From assembly GCA_902500715.1 (NCBI GenBank), contig CABVRO010000021.1, positions 1 to 37,541 on the forward strand: DNA of 37,541 bases. The letters run 5' to 3'. This document shows, piece after piece, positions 17,525 through 26,336 of this stretch. The notes beneath the pieces are model-generated. The model saw only the letters and a program-made list of their open reading frames with translations. It did no database searches and had not been told where the DNA came from. The stretch's first letter is position 1. Each line of letters begins with the position of its first letter. Both the position numbers and the translations under genes were made by a program. The DNA comes from an uncultured Nitrospira sp. Its GTDB lineage: Bacteria; Nitrospirota; Nitrospiria; Nitrospirales; Nitrospiraceae.

Positions 17525-18774
17525 GTCAACCCTCCCACCGCCCGTTCTAATCGGGCCAGCGCAATGGAATGATCGGCTCGCGCTTGGGCATATTCGAGGA
17601 GGGTCTGACGGTTGACACGTTGCGCGTCAATGACCTCGAGCAGGCTGGTCGCTCCACGGCGAAAGCTGAACTGCGCAATGTCGAGGGCTTCCTGGGCCTG
17701 ATGGAGAAGCCCCTGCTCAAAGACCTGCATTTGTGCCTGCGCCGTTTGCATCTCCTGAAAATACTGCGTGATGGTCTGCTCCAATTCCTGTTGAAGGCGA
17801 TCTCGCTCCGCTTGGGCCTGGCGATGGATTCCCATCGCGCTACCGATTTCTCCCTGTCGGCGATACCAAAGAGGCAGCGGCACGCTCAATCCTGCCGTCA
17901 TGGATTCATCGCCGGTTTCCCGATGATAAGTGCCAAACACCGCCACGTTCGGCATGCGTGAGGCGCGTTCCTGCTCGATGGTGAATTCGGCTTGTTCAAC
18001 CACTCGCTGCTGTCGACGAAGTGCCGGATGTCGGTCGAGCGCCTGATCCGTCAGGACACGTAGTTCCAGTCCCGACCTTACCGTTTCAAACTCCCCCTGA
18101 ATGACAAATGATTCTCCGAGGGCTTTGCCTGTCACTGTATTCAGTTTGCCTCTCGCCACGAGCAGCGCGTTGTCCGCCCTCGCCAGATCTTTTTTGGACT
18201 TCTGGAGTTCGACGGTGGCCTTGATCAACTCAAACCTTGCCGCTTCCCGCGTGCTGACGCGGGCACTCACCACTTTCACGAGGTCTTCGACGGTCTTCAG
18301 GTTCTCCCGCGCAAGCTGTGCGTCTTGTTGCGCGAAGAGTAAGTGGAAAAACGCCTCTTTGACCTCGGCCGTGACCATCACTTTGGTTTCTTCCATGCCA
18401 GCGAGAGCGCCGGCCACCCTCGCGTCAGCAGCGCGTTGTCGGGCTCTGCGTTTGCCCAGCCACTCCAGCGGTTGCTCTACGGTGATTGTCCGTTCGATAA
18501 TCCGAGTGCCGGTACTGGGATCTCGAATTGCGCCTGGCCCAGCTGCTCCGATGATCGATGGGTTGAGGTATGCTCCCGCAGCGACTCTTTGCCCCTGGCT
18601 CTGCTCCACTGCTCCCTCCGCTGCAGCCAGAGTCGGATTGCGATTAAGTGCCAATTCAATCACGTCATCGAGCTTGAAGGTACGAGCATCTGTGTTGGCG
18701 GCCGCTGATTCCCCGCTCCAGATGCTTCCTACCAGCGAGGCAATGGCGATAAAACGCATGGATGTGTATTGCAT
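17521..18774 (-). CDS. TolC-like outer-membrane efflux factor (CzcC type)
   Basis: Outer-membrane channel of operon 2, about 417 aa. ATG at 18774 (MQYTSMRF) is preferred since GGAGGGAG precedes it by five bases; a frame from 18798 is also open. Signal peptide ends GESAAANTDA. The two OEP repeats are visible as FKLDDVIELALNRNPTLAAA and a second copy with LTDQALDRHPALRRQQRVV, with long helical stretches. It overlaps the fusion-protein gene by 4 nt. A stem-loop (18787-18810) lies just in front of its RBS. Confidence 0.88.
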   Translation of the reverse strand: MQYTSMRFIAIASLVGSIWSGESAAANTDARTFKLDDVIELALNRNPTLAAAEGAVEQSQGQRVAAGAYLNPSIIGAAGPGAIRDPSTGTRIIERTITVEQPLEWLGKRRARQRAADARVAGALAGMEETKVMVTAEVKEAFFHLLFAQQDAQLARENLKTVEDLVKVVSARVSTREAARFELIKATVELQKSKKDLARADNALLVARGKLNTVTGKALGESFVIQGEFETVRSGLELRVLTDQALDRHPALRRQQRVVEQAEFTIEQERASRMPNVAVFGTYHRETGDESMTAGLSVPLPLWYRRQGEIGSAMGIHRQAQAERDRLQQELEQTITQYFQEMQTAQAQMQVFEQGLLHQAQEALDIAQFSFRRGATSLLEVIDAQRVNRQTLLEYAQARADHSIALARLERAVGGLT

Positions 18775-18786
18775 GAGAACTCCCTC

Positions 18787-18810
18787 CATTGCCCGCATGC
18801 CTGGGCAATG
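18787..18810 (-). promoter_or_regulatory. Stem-loop immediately upstream of the operon-2 channel gene
   Basis: Perfect 8-bp inverted repeat CATTGCCC/GGGCAATG with an 8-nt loop, between the small secreted gene (ends 18855) and the channel gene, immediately upstream of its RBS. Operon 1 has a different hairpin in the same relative place. It could influence translation or mRNA stability at this junction. Confidence 0.45.
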
Positions 18811-18854
18811 CTTCGACTGTTGCTAAGTTATGAGAACAGCTAAGTTGCGAAGAG

Positions 18855-19166
18855 TCAGAGACTCAGGGGAGGGTGGAAAAGGAACTTGACGAAGGTCGGC
18901 ACATACAATGGAGAGTTCAGGATGACATCAACTGCAAACGGAGAGATGATGTCAGGAGCAGGAGGAGACACTGACTGGAACAGAAGATGGCAAGGACACC
19001 CATCATCTATCACGGCCCCATCGGGAGACGGAGAATCGTCCGTCATTTCGGCCTGAGCTGCGACGGGCCCGAGTGGCCACTCACCGAGGCAAGCGAAACC
19101 CGTGAGTTGGACTCCAAGCAAAAGAACCAGCCCGATGAGCGGTAAATGTGAATTCTGTCTTTTCAC
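18855..19166 (-). CDS. Small secreted Cys protein heading efflux operon 2 (CzcI-like position)
   Basis: About 103 aa from GTG at 19166 (TTG at 19172 also possible), with AGAGG nine bases upstream. Hydrophobic signal residues 8-28 (PLIGLVLLLGVQLTGFACLG) are followed by an acidic segment and DDGCPCHLLFQSVSPP, a C-P-C-H cluster that could bind metal, then a C-terminus ending FHPPLSL. It occupies the same leader position as 5284-5652 and 26337-26708. No family recognised; function probably regulatory or periplasmic metal-sensing by analogy to CzcI, untested. Confidence 0.6.
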   Translation of the reverse strand: MKRQNSHLPLIGLVLLLGVQLTGFACLGEWPLGPVAAQAEMTDDSPSPDGAVIDDGCPCHLLFQSVSPPAPDIISPFAVDVILNSPLYVPTFVKFLFHPPLSL

Positions 19167-19190
19167 CCGCAACTACCTCTTCCTGGTCAA

Positions 19191-19219
19191 AATATAGCAC
19201 GATCCTCGCAAAAAAACAG
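19191..19219 (-). promoter_or_regulatory. Candidate promoter of efflux operon 2
   Basis: Extended -10 TGCTATATT (-10 hexamer TATATT, 19196-19191) with a weak -35 CTGTTT 17 bp upstream (19219-19214). It lies 24 bp before the GTG start of the small secreted gene. The spacer includes a run of T's. Confidence 0.5.
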
Positions 19220-19420
19220 TACATTCGTTGGTGGCGAGTAACAGTTGGTTTCAAACCGGTGATCGGCGAGGCGATCCATTTCATGATCACGGCGCCGAGG
19301 TCCGCATGATAAAGCGAGCCTATGATCGTGTGGTGTTCCTGGTCATCTAACTGCGAACCCTCTGTCCTTTTCTTAAATTGCAAAATAATCCACCGAATCA
19401 AGAAGGGGTGGCTGAAGGGA

Positions 19421-19978
19421 TCAACTGCCCCTTCCGATGCAGGGTTCGTGATTAGGTATCAGCCCGCTGCCAAAGGCTAAATAGGGCCGACCAGAGACAG
19501 CCAATTCCTCTTCCAAGGGATATGGGGTATCACCTCCTAAACGGTTTACTCGGGATTCCCAATCCGGATGATCAAATTCATGGCTCCTACATTCGCTCTC
19601 CAGACAAAACGGACAGGGTAGGCAGCCATACCCTGTCGCATTCCCGATCACCGACCAGATCTTAGTCAGAAAGGCAAGTAAAGGAGCCTGATCCGCTCCT
19701 CCAAAGCCTGAATTTTGTTTTCCGTCCACTTCACCACATCGGAGCAAGATGTACCTTCCCTCTGAGCTGTATCGAACAGGCGTGCAATCTCAACCAGCGT
19801 GAACCCCCAAGCTCTTCGCTTTTTGGATGAATGTGACCCGTTGCACGGCTTCTGGTTTATAGAGACGATAGTTGCTGTAATTGCGATCTGGCCGCGGAAG
19901 TAGTCCCACGCTTTCCCAGTATCGCAAGGTTTTTGAGGAAACTCCGGTCCTTCTATTAAGTTGCAGAATGGTGAGCAT
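19421..19978 (-). pseudogene. MerR-family regulator, frameshifted
   Basis: From ATG at 19978 the frame encodes a clear MerR winged helix (LQLNRRTGVSSKTLRYWESV, SNYRLYKPEA, FIQKAKSLG) but stops after GVHAG near 19790. Removing one G from the run of five at about 19808 restores LGFTLVEIARLFDTAQREG, then TSCSDVVKWTENKIQALEER to about 19680. A second change of frame there leads into LLAFLTKIWSVIGNATGYG and a cysteine cluster CLPCPFCLESEC before a stop at 19421. So two indels separate the parts. It follows the operon-3 pump gene on the same strand and was probably its regulator. Sequencing error in the G run cannot be excluded; the exact C-terminus is uncertain. Confidence 0.7.
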
Positions 19979-20054
19979 ATGTGATTCCATCCGAGTTCTT
20001 GGTTTGTAGGTTAGTCCAGTTGCAGGAAAGTGCAACCTTGCTCTACAGACCATT

Positions 20055-23000
20055 TCAAGGCTTTGGGTTCAACCAAAGAGCCCTGCCCCGCCACAAAGCA
20101 TACAGCACTGGTATCACCACCAGCGTCAGGATGGTTGAGCTCACCATGCCGCCGATCATCGGTGCGGCAATCCGTTTCATCACATCGGCGCCCGTGCCGG
20201 CGGTCCACATGATCGGGAGTAATCCCCCCATAATCGCGGCAACCGTCATCATTTTCGGGCGCACACGCTGGACGGCTCCTTCCATGATGGCTTCGCGCAA
20301 GTCATGAACCGTCACCATGCGGCCTTCGCGCACTCGCCGCTCACATGCTTCATCGAGATAGACGAGCATCACGACCCCCGTCTCTGCCGCCACACCGGCC
20401 AGCGCGATGATCCCCACCCAGACCGCCACACTGAGGTTGTAGCCTAGATAGTCGAGATACCAGATGGCCCCGATCGCGGCGAAGGGGACGGACAGCAAGA
20501 CGATCAGCGATTTCGCGAGCGAGCGGAAATTGAGGTACAGGAGCAAGAGGATCAAGGCCAGGGTCACGGGGACGACTAGCTTTAATCGCTCTTCGGCCCG
20601 CACCAGATGCTCGTATTGACCGGTCCAGATCAGCCGGTACCCAGGGGGTAATGTCACTCGGTCTCGGACCGCGCGTTGGGCATCTTCGACATAGCCGCGC
20701 AGGTCGCGTCCACTGACCGCGACCGACACCAGCCCGGCCAGCGCCCCGGCCTCATCCGCGATCGACGTCGGCCCCTGCGTGATGACGAGATCTGCAATTT
20801 GTCCGAGCGGAATCTGCGCACCGCTTGGCGTGGGGATCAGCACCCGCTTGAGTCGGTCTGGGTCATCGCGTAGTTCGCGCTTGTAGCGGACATTCACAGG
20901 ATACCGCTCCCGCCCCTCGACAGTGGTCGTCACGGTTTCTCCCCCGATGGCCGAGGTGATCACCGCTTGCACATCCCCCACCGTCAGACCATAGCGGGCC
21001 GCTTCGCGTCGGTTGACGGTCAGGTCCAGGTAATATCCTTCGTTGAGCCGTTCCGCGAAGGCGCTCTTGGTGCCTGGCACGCTCGCCAAGACCTGCTCGA
21101 TTTCCACTCCGATTCGCTCGATCGTCTTCAGATCCGGTCCCAGGACTTTGATCCCTACAGGACTCCGGACGCCGGTCGTGATCATTTCGGTGCGGGTCTG
21201 GATCGGCATCCACCAGATGTTCGGAAAGCCGGGAATGCGCAGCTTGGCATCCATCTCATCCAATAACCGGTCCCAGGTCAGGCCGGCGCGCCATTGCGCT
21301 TCCGGTTTCAGGGTGACTGTGATCTCGGCCATTCCCACGAAGGCTGGATCGGTGGCCGTCGGGGCCTTCCCCATCTTGCCGAACACCCGTTCCACTTCCG
21401 GGAAAGTCATGAGCAACTGGTCCTGGACCTGCAACACCTTGGCCGCTTCGGGGATCGAAAGGCCAGGCACGGTGGTCGGCATGTAAAGGATCGTCCCCTC
21501 GTTCAGCGGAGGCATGAACTCCGCCCCCAGGCGCATGAACACCGGCACCGTGAGCCCGACCGCCGCCACCGCCAGCGCCAGCGTCAGCCAGCGAACGCGC
21601 AGTACGCCTGAAAGGATGGGCCGGTACAGCGCGATCAGCAGCCAGTTCAACGGATTCCTGGTTTCCGCCCGGATGCGCCCCCGGATCAGGAGGACCATCA
21701 GCACAGGAGCTAACGTTACCGACAGCGCGGTGGCAGAGAGCATCGCAAATGTCTTGGTATACGCCAACGGTGTAAACAGTCGGCCCTCCTGTGATTCCAG
21801 TGCAAAGATCGGCAGGAACGACACGGCGATCACCAGCAGCGAGAAGAACAAGGGACGGCCGACTTCTTTGGCCGCTGCAATGATGGTCTCGATCCTGTCC
21901 GAATGGGGATGTTGTTCCAACCGCTTGTGCGCGTTCTCCACCATCACAATGGCGGCATCGACCATCGCGCCGATGGCAATGGCAATCCCTCCGAGCGACA
22001 TGATGTTGGACGTGATCTTCAAGTAGGCCATCGGAATGAACGCGAGGAGTACGGCCACGGGCAGAATGAGGATGGCCACGCATGCACTGCGGAGGTGAAA
22101 CAGGAAGACCAGCGCGACCAGGCTGACGATGACACTCTCCTCCAACAGCTTCTCGCGGAGCACGGCGATGGCCCGATGAATGAGATCAGACCGGTCATAC
22201 GTGGGAATAATGCGCACACCGTGAGGCAGGGCTGGTGTGATTTCTGCCAGCCGTGCTTTGATTCGTTCGATCACGGCGAGCGCGTTCTCTCCGGCCCGCA
22301 TAATCACGATACCGCCGACCGTCTGGCCCTTGCCGTCCAACTCGGCGATGCCCCGACGCTGGTCTGGCCCGACGTGGACATGGGCAATGTCCCGGATCAA
22401 GATGGGCGAGCCACGACCATCTGTCCCGACGGGGATCAGCTCAATATCCTCAATCGATCGCAGGTAACCTCGCCCTCGAATCACGTATTCCGTGCCGGCC
22501 ATTTCTAAGACACGGCCGCTCACCTCCGCATTACTGTTCCGGACCGCTTCAATGATCGTCTTGATCGGTAATCGGTAGGCGGCCAACGTGTTCGGGTCCA
22601 CTTCGATTTGATACTGCTTGACGAACCCGCCGACCGCCGACACTTCTGCCACGCCGGGCACACTTTCTAGTTGGTAGCGCAGGGACCAATCCTGAAGGCT
22701 GCGGAGCTGCGCCAGGTCGTGTGCGCCAGACTCATCGACCAGTGCATACTGATACACCCACCCGACGCCGGTCGCGTCAGGGCTTAGAGTCGGTGTGACT
22801 CCGGAGGGCAACTTCCCGGTCAACTTCTGCAGATATTCCAGCACACGACTTCTTGCCCAGTACAAGTCCGTCCGATCTTCGAAGATCACGTACACGTAGG
22901 AGACCCCGTATTCCGAGACCCCCCGCACTCGTTTGACTCTCGGCCCGGCAAGCAGAGACGTGACGATCGGATACGTGACCTGGTCTTCCATCAACGTGGG

Positions 23001-23171
23001 GCTGCGCCCCTGCCACTCGGTGTAGATGATCACCTGGACATCGGACAGATCCGGGATCGCATCCAGCGGAACCTGAAATACCGCCCAGGCCCCCCAGGCT
23101 GTCAGCATCAACACACAAAGGATGACCAGGATTGGATTGCGGGCGCTTCCTTCAATGAGTCGCGCGATCAT
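20055..23171 (-). CDS. cusA: CusA-like HME-RND Cu/Ag efflux pump
   Basis: 1038-aa inner-membrane pump, complete. N-terminus MIARLIEGSARNPILVILCV (TM1), PLDAIPDLSDVQVI, TM4 motif GAMVDAAIVMVENAHKRLEQ around residue 405, and C-terminal TM segment ending TLVVIPVLYALWRG. The three methionines that line the CusA metal path are in matching contexts: LYMPTTVPG (~570), FVGMAEI (~620) and RTEMITTGVRSP (~670). It starts six bases after its fusion-protein gene. It resembles the operon-1 pump closely by eye, suggesting paralogy by duplication or separate acquisition. Confidence 0.92.
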   Translation of the reverse strand: MIARLIEGSARNPILVILCVLMLTAWGAWAVFQVPLDAIPDLSDVQVIIYTEWQGRSPTLMEDQVTYPIVTSLLAGPRVKRVRGVSEYGVSYVYVIFEDRTDLYWARSRVLEYLQKLTGKLPSGVTPTLSPDATGVGWVYQYALVDESGAHDLAQLRSLQDWSLRYQLESVPGVAEVSAVGGFVKQYQIEVDPNTLAAYRLPIKTIIEAVRNSNAEVSGRVLEMAGTEYVIRGRGYLRSIEDIELIPVGTDGRGSPILIRDIAHVHVGPDQRRGIAELDGKGQTVGGIVIMRAGENALAVIERIKARLAEITPALPHGVRIIPTYDRSDLIHRAIAVLREKLLEESVIVSLVALVFLFHLRSACVAILILPVAVLLAFIPMAYLKITSNIMSLGGIAIAIGAMVDAAIVMVENAHKRLEQHPHSDRIETIIAAAKEVGRPLFFSLLVIAVSFLPIFALESQEGRLFTPLAYTKTFAMLSATALSVTLAPVLMVLLIRGRIRAETRNPLNWLLIALYRPILSGVLRVRWLTLALAVAAVGLTVPVFMRLGAEFMPPLNEGTILYMPTTVPGLSIPEAAKVLQVQDQLLMTFPEVERVFGKMGKAPTATDPAFVGMAEITVTLKPEAQWRAGLTWDRLLDEMDAKLRIPGFPNIWWMPIQTRTEMITTGVRSPVGIKVLGPDLKTIERIGVEIEQVLASVPGTKSAFAERLNEGYYLDLTVNRREAARYGLTVGDVQAVITSAIGGETVTTTVEGRERYPVNVRYKRELRDDPDRLKRVLIPTPSGAQIPLGQIADLVITQGPTSIADEAGALAGLVSVAVSGRDLRGYVEDAQRAVRDRVTLPPGYRLIWTGQYEHLVRAEERLKLVVPVTLALILLLLYLNFRSLAKSLIVLLSVPFAAIGAIWYLDYLGYNLSVAVWVGIIALAGVAAETGVVMLVYLDEACERRVREGRMVTVHDLREAIMEGAVQRVRPKMMTVAAIMGGLLPIMWTAGTGADVMKRIAAPMIGGMVSSTILTLVVIPVLYALWRGRALWLNPKP

Positions 23172-23177
23172 GATCGA

Positions 23178-24863
23178 TTACAGGCCTCCCCCGACGACCG
23201 AGAACTGAAACTTTTCGGCAATGGGGGGTCGCCCTGGGACCGTCAGGTTGACCGTCACCATCCAGGTGCCGCCCATGCCGAACCTCACCGTCCCTTCGTA
23301 GAACCCGTCCTTGGTGTGGCGAGCCGGCGCCTTGGAATCGGTCATGCCCGGCATCGGCATGGTATAGACAAAGACGACCTGCGCATTCGTCACCGGCTTG
23401 CCGGCCTGATCCCTCACGTTAAGCCGAAGTAGCACGTCACCGGCCTTGGGGTTTTCCGGCACCGTTGCGAGGGAGAGAGTGAATCCGTCCATCTGACGAG
23501 TCTCAGCCACTGTCATCCCGTTCTTGCTCCCCATCTCCATGCCCGGCATATCTTCCATCTTGCCCTCATGGGCGCCGCGCATCTGCCAATCGGCCATGCC
23601 GATCCGACCCATCATGGCCTGCATGCTCGACGCCGAGGCCAACTTGCTCTCTGCGTCCAACAAGAAATTGGCTGAGGTCACGATCCGATCTCCTTCCTTG
23701 AGTCCTTCCAGCACCTCCACAGAGTCCTGACTCCGACGCCCCAACTTGACCGACGCCGGCTCATAACGGCCTTGCCCCCGATCCATGAACACGAGTTGGC
23801 GGAGCCCAGTCTCCAGGACCGCTTCCTTTGGCACCACTAAGGTGTGGATCGCATCCGTGTGCAAGGTCACGTTCCCGTACATGCCGGGCTTCAGTTTCAG
23901 CCCAGGATTCGGCAATTCCACCCGCACGCGCGCCGTACGGGTGTCGGTATTCAACGACGGGTAAATGTACGACACGTTGCCGCGAAAGGTTGTTCCTGGA
24001 TAGGCGGCGAACGTCACTAAAGCCGGCTGATTGAGCCTTACCGCCGCGACCTCGGATTCATAAATGTCGGCAGAGATCCAGACCGTGGAGAGATCCGCTA
24101 CCTCATACAGTGTCGTGCCTGGTTCCACATATTTCCCAGGCAAGGCTTCTCGCTTCAGGACGATCCCGGAGGACGGGGCATAGACCGTGAGCTCCGGCGT
24201 GGCTGTCCCTCGACGCTCCAGCGTGGCAATTTGCAGATCGGTCACGTCCCACAAGTGCAGGCGCTCCCGCGCACTCGCCACGAGGGACGCCGCGTTGGCT
24301 GTGACCTCAGCGAGCGGACTCGCAGCCAGTTGGCCCTGCATTTTCACGGCGAGAAGATACTCGTCTTGCGTGGCCAGGAGGTCCGGTGAGTAGAGGGTGA
24401 AGAGGGGTTCGCCTTTGCGTACGGGGCGACCGATCGAATCGACGAAGACCTCTCGCACCCACCCGGAGATTTTCATTGTGACCTGAGTTAAGCCACGTTC
24501 GTCATAGCCGACCGTGCCGACGGCGCGAATCTCTTGCCCCAAGGACGCGTAGGTGACCGGGGCACTCCGGACTCCGATCAACTGTCTCATCACAGCCGGA
24601 ACCACCACCGCCCCCGATGGCGCTCCGGACATGCCGGGCATCTCACCCGCCCGCCCCACGGGCGCTGAGGCGCCCGCTTCTCCCATGCGGCCCATGTCTT
24701 TCATGGGCATCGTGCCCTCCATCGGCATCCCTTTCATGTCCCTCTGCTTCAAGTCACCCGTCATCATTCTGTGAGCAGTGAAGAAGCCAACGGCGACTCC
24801 GGCGATCACAGCGCTCGCCACGACGCCAACTACGAAACTGTTTTTGAGTGTCTGCCGGTTCAT
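23178..24863 (-). CDS. cusB: CusB-like fusion protein with extra C-terminal YtkA-like domain
   Basis: 561 aa, about 150 longer than the operon-1 homologue. N-terminal anchor (residues ~9-30), then a Met-rich linker (MKGMPMEGTMPMKDMGRM and GEMPGMSG), lipoyl/barrel-sandwich GWVREVFVDSIGRPVRKGEP, the hairpin starting YSPDLLATQDEYLLAVK, beta-barrel and membrane-proximal domains to about residue 430. A second Met cluster (EDMPGMEMG) leads into an Ig-like domain from about residue 455 (GFTLSLATVPENPKAGDVLL, VFVYTMPMPGM, FGMGGTWMVTVNL) resembling the YtkA-like/FixH-like copper-associated fold. RBS GGAG precedes ATG. The appended domain may be a built-in metal chaperone module. Confidence 0.88.
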   Translation of the reverse strand: MNRQTLKNSFVVGVVASAVIAGVAVGFFTAHRMMTGDLKQRDMKGMPMEGTMPMKDMGRMGEAGASAPVGRAGEMPGMSGAPSGAVVVPAVMRQLIGVRSAPVTYASLGQEIRAVGTVGYDERGLTQVTMKISGWVREVFVDSIGRPVRKGEPLFTLYSPDLLATQDEYLLAVKMQGQLAASPLAEVTANAASLVASARERLHLWDVTDLQIATLERRGTATPELTVYAPSSGIVLKREALPGKYVEPGTTLYEVADLSTVWISADIYESEVAAVRLNQPALVTFAAYPGTTFRGNVSYIYPSLNTDTRTARVRVELPNPGLKLKPGMYGNVTLHTDAIHTLVVPKEAVLETGLRQLVFMDRGQGRYEPASVKLGRRSQDSVEVLEGLKEGDRIVTSANFLLDAESKLASASSMQAMMGRIGMADWQMRGAHEGKMEDMPGMEMGSKNGMTVAETRQMDGFTLSLATVPENPKAGDVLLRLNVRDQAGKPVTNAQVVFVYTMPMPGMTDSKAPARHTKDGFYEGTVRFGMGGTWMVTVNLTVPGRPPIAEKFQFSVVGGGL

Positions 24864-24887
24864 GAGGGTTTCTCCTTTAGGTCTGAA

Positions 24888-26177
24888 TTAGCTCTGGCGA
24901 TCGAGGTCGACCCCAACGACCTGCTCGAGTTCAGCCAGTCGATGCTGTCGGTCCACGAGGGCCTTGAAATACTCAAGCTGAAATCCTCGCCACGCCCGCT
25001 GGGTTTCAATCAGATCCAGAAACCCTGCTTTGCCCGCACGATACCCGACACGCGCCGCGTCCAGGCTTTGCTCGGCCTGTGGCAAGATGGTGGTGCGATA
25101 CAACGTGGCCACCTGATCAGTGGCCCGGAGCCTGGCCAGGAGATCTTTGACCTGAAACCGGGTCAGGTTTTCTAAGGTATGGTGTTGCGCCCGCGCGGCC
25201 GAAACCGCTGCCGCGGCCTCCTGTACGCCTGCGTCATACTTCGGTTTGGTCCAGAACGCGAAGGGGATGCTCATCGCCACGTAGGCGCCGAATCCGTCGT
25301 TGGCCTGAAAGTTCTGGAAGCGCTGGAACGCCACATTAAAATCCGGGTAATACTGCCGCTGGGCCAGGGCACGGGACTGCTCGTTCCGTTGCACGGCCAG
25401 CTCGGCGGCTTTGAGCTCCGGCCTGTCGTTCAGTGCGAGACGGTGGAGATCGTCGAGAGTTTTGTCGAGTGGGATCTGAGACGGCTCTTGAGGGATGCCC
25501 AAGGGTGAGGTGGAATCCCGATCCAGCAGGGTATTCAGCATCGCTTCGGCGGTCTCGCGACGCTGTTCCAGGACGGGAAGCTGCTGGAACAGCATGGACA
25601 GCTCGACCTGGGCTTTGAGGACATCGGCTTGGCTTCCCTTGCCCGTACGGAACTTCGCGGTCGTAATCTCTACGAATTGTCCGAGCAGCTCGACTTGTTC
25701 ATGATGAATCTGGATCGCCTTGTGTGTGAGGAACAGATCGTAGTAGGCCTGCTTGAGGCGGGCGACGAGCTCCCGTTCCTTTCCACGGACCGCCTGCTCG
25801 GTCATCTCGGCCGAACGACTCGCTACGTCGCCTTTGAGCGCGAGTTTGCCGGGAAAGGGGAGATTCTGCGAGAGACCGAAGATACTGTTCTGCGTCTGCG
25901 TGACGTTGAAGGTCTGGGGGACATTAAACAACGTGACGGACAGGGTGGGGTCATCCAATGACCGCGCCTGTGTAATCCGATTCGTGGCGGCTTCCCATTG
26001 TTTACGCGCCGCCGCAAGCTCAGGATTCCTGGCCAGGACCTCCTGAATCAATTCTGGCAACGCCAGTCTGTTACCGGGTAATGAGTTGGGGTCCTGTGCC
26101 TTCGATAGTCCGCTGCTGAAACACAGTACCAGCACCGACGCAACCGCCACACACTGACGTCGTTTATTCTGTCTCAT
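24888..26177 (-). CDS. TolC-like outer-membrane efflux factor (CusC type)
   Basis: 429-aa outer-membrane channel of operon 3. Signal peptide residues ~8-28 (CVAVASVLVLCFSSGLSKAQ). OEP repeats are visible as ALPELIQEVLARNPELAAAR and, later, LHRLALNDRPELKAAELAVQ, with FGLSQNLPFPGKLALKG and QRQYYPDFNVAFQRF as in the operon-1 channel. RBS GGGAGG precedes ATG by eight bases. A 17-bp element shared with operon 1 ends 28 bp upstream of the start. It is 24 bp from the fusion-protein gene. Confidence 0.9.
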   Translation of the reverse strand: MRQNKRRQCVAVASVLVLCFSSGLSKAQDPNSLPGNRLALPELIQEVLARNPELAAARKQWEAATNRITQARSLDDPTLSVTLFNVPQTFNVTQTQNSIFGLSQNLPFPGKLALKGDVASRSAEMTEQAVRGKERELVARLKQAYYDLFLTHKAIQIHHEQVELLGQFVEITTAKFRTGKGSQADVLKAQVELSMLFQQLPVLEQRRETAEAMLNTLLDRDSTSPLGIPQEPSQIPLDKTLDDLHRLALNDRPELKAAELAVQRNEQSRALAQRQYYPDFNVAFQRFQNFQANDGFGAYVAMSIPFAFWTKPKYDAGVQEAAAAVSAARAQHHTLENLTRFQVKDLLARLRATDQVATLYRTTILPQAEQSLDAARVGYRAGKAGFLDLIETQRAWRGFQLEYFKALVDRQHRLAELEQVVGVDLDRQS

Positions 26178-26204
26178 TGTAAGACCTCCCAGAGTTCCCC
26201 CACG

Positions 26205-26221
26205 TTCGATGCCCAGTCTCT
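26205..26221 (-). repeat. 17-bp repeat, copy 2 (28 nt upstream of operon-3 channel gene)
   Basis: Identical to 5680-5696 in sequence, strand and distance (28 bp) to the next start codon. Here it lies between the small secreted gene and the channel gene rather than ahead of the leader gene. Confidence 0.7.
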
Positions 26222-26336
26222 GCTCGGTCGTACGCGTCCAAAAGAAAGAATGAGACGGTAGGCCGGACGCCGAAACCGAGCATCGAGCAGCACAGGTTAT
26301 TGCAATGGAACGATTACGAGATGAGGGCTGGGAAGA

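Noticed and set aside
18787-18810. Third copy of the 17-bp operon element in operon 2
   Set aside because: Only a partial, inverted similarity (TGCCCAG and TCGAA pieces) is present; the stem-loop is a better description.
19081-19401. 107-codon minus-strand frame upstream of the operon-2 leader gene
   Set aside because: It overlaps the leader gene and its promoter, has no RBS or recognised domain, and the segments with protein-like character are too short to support a call.
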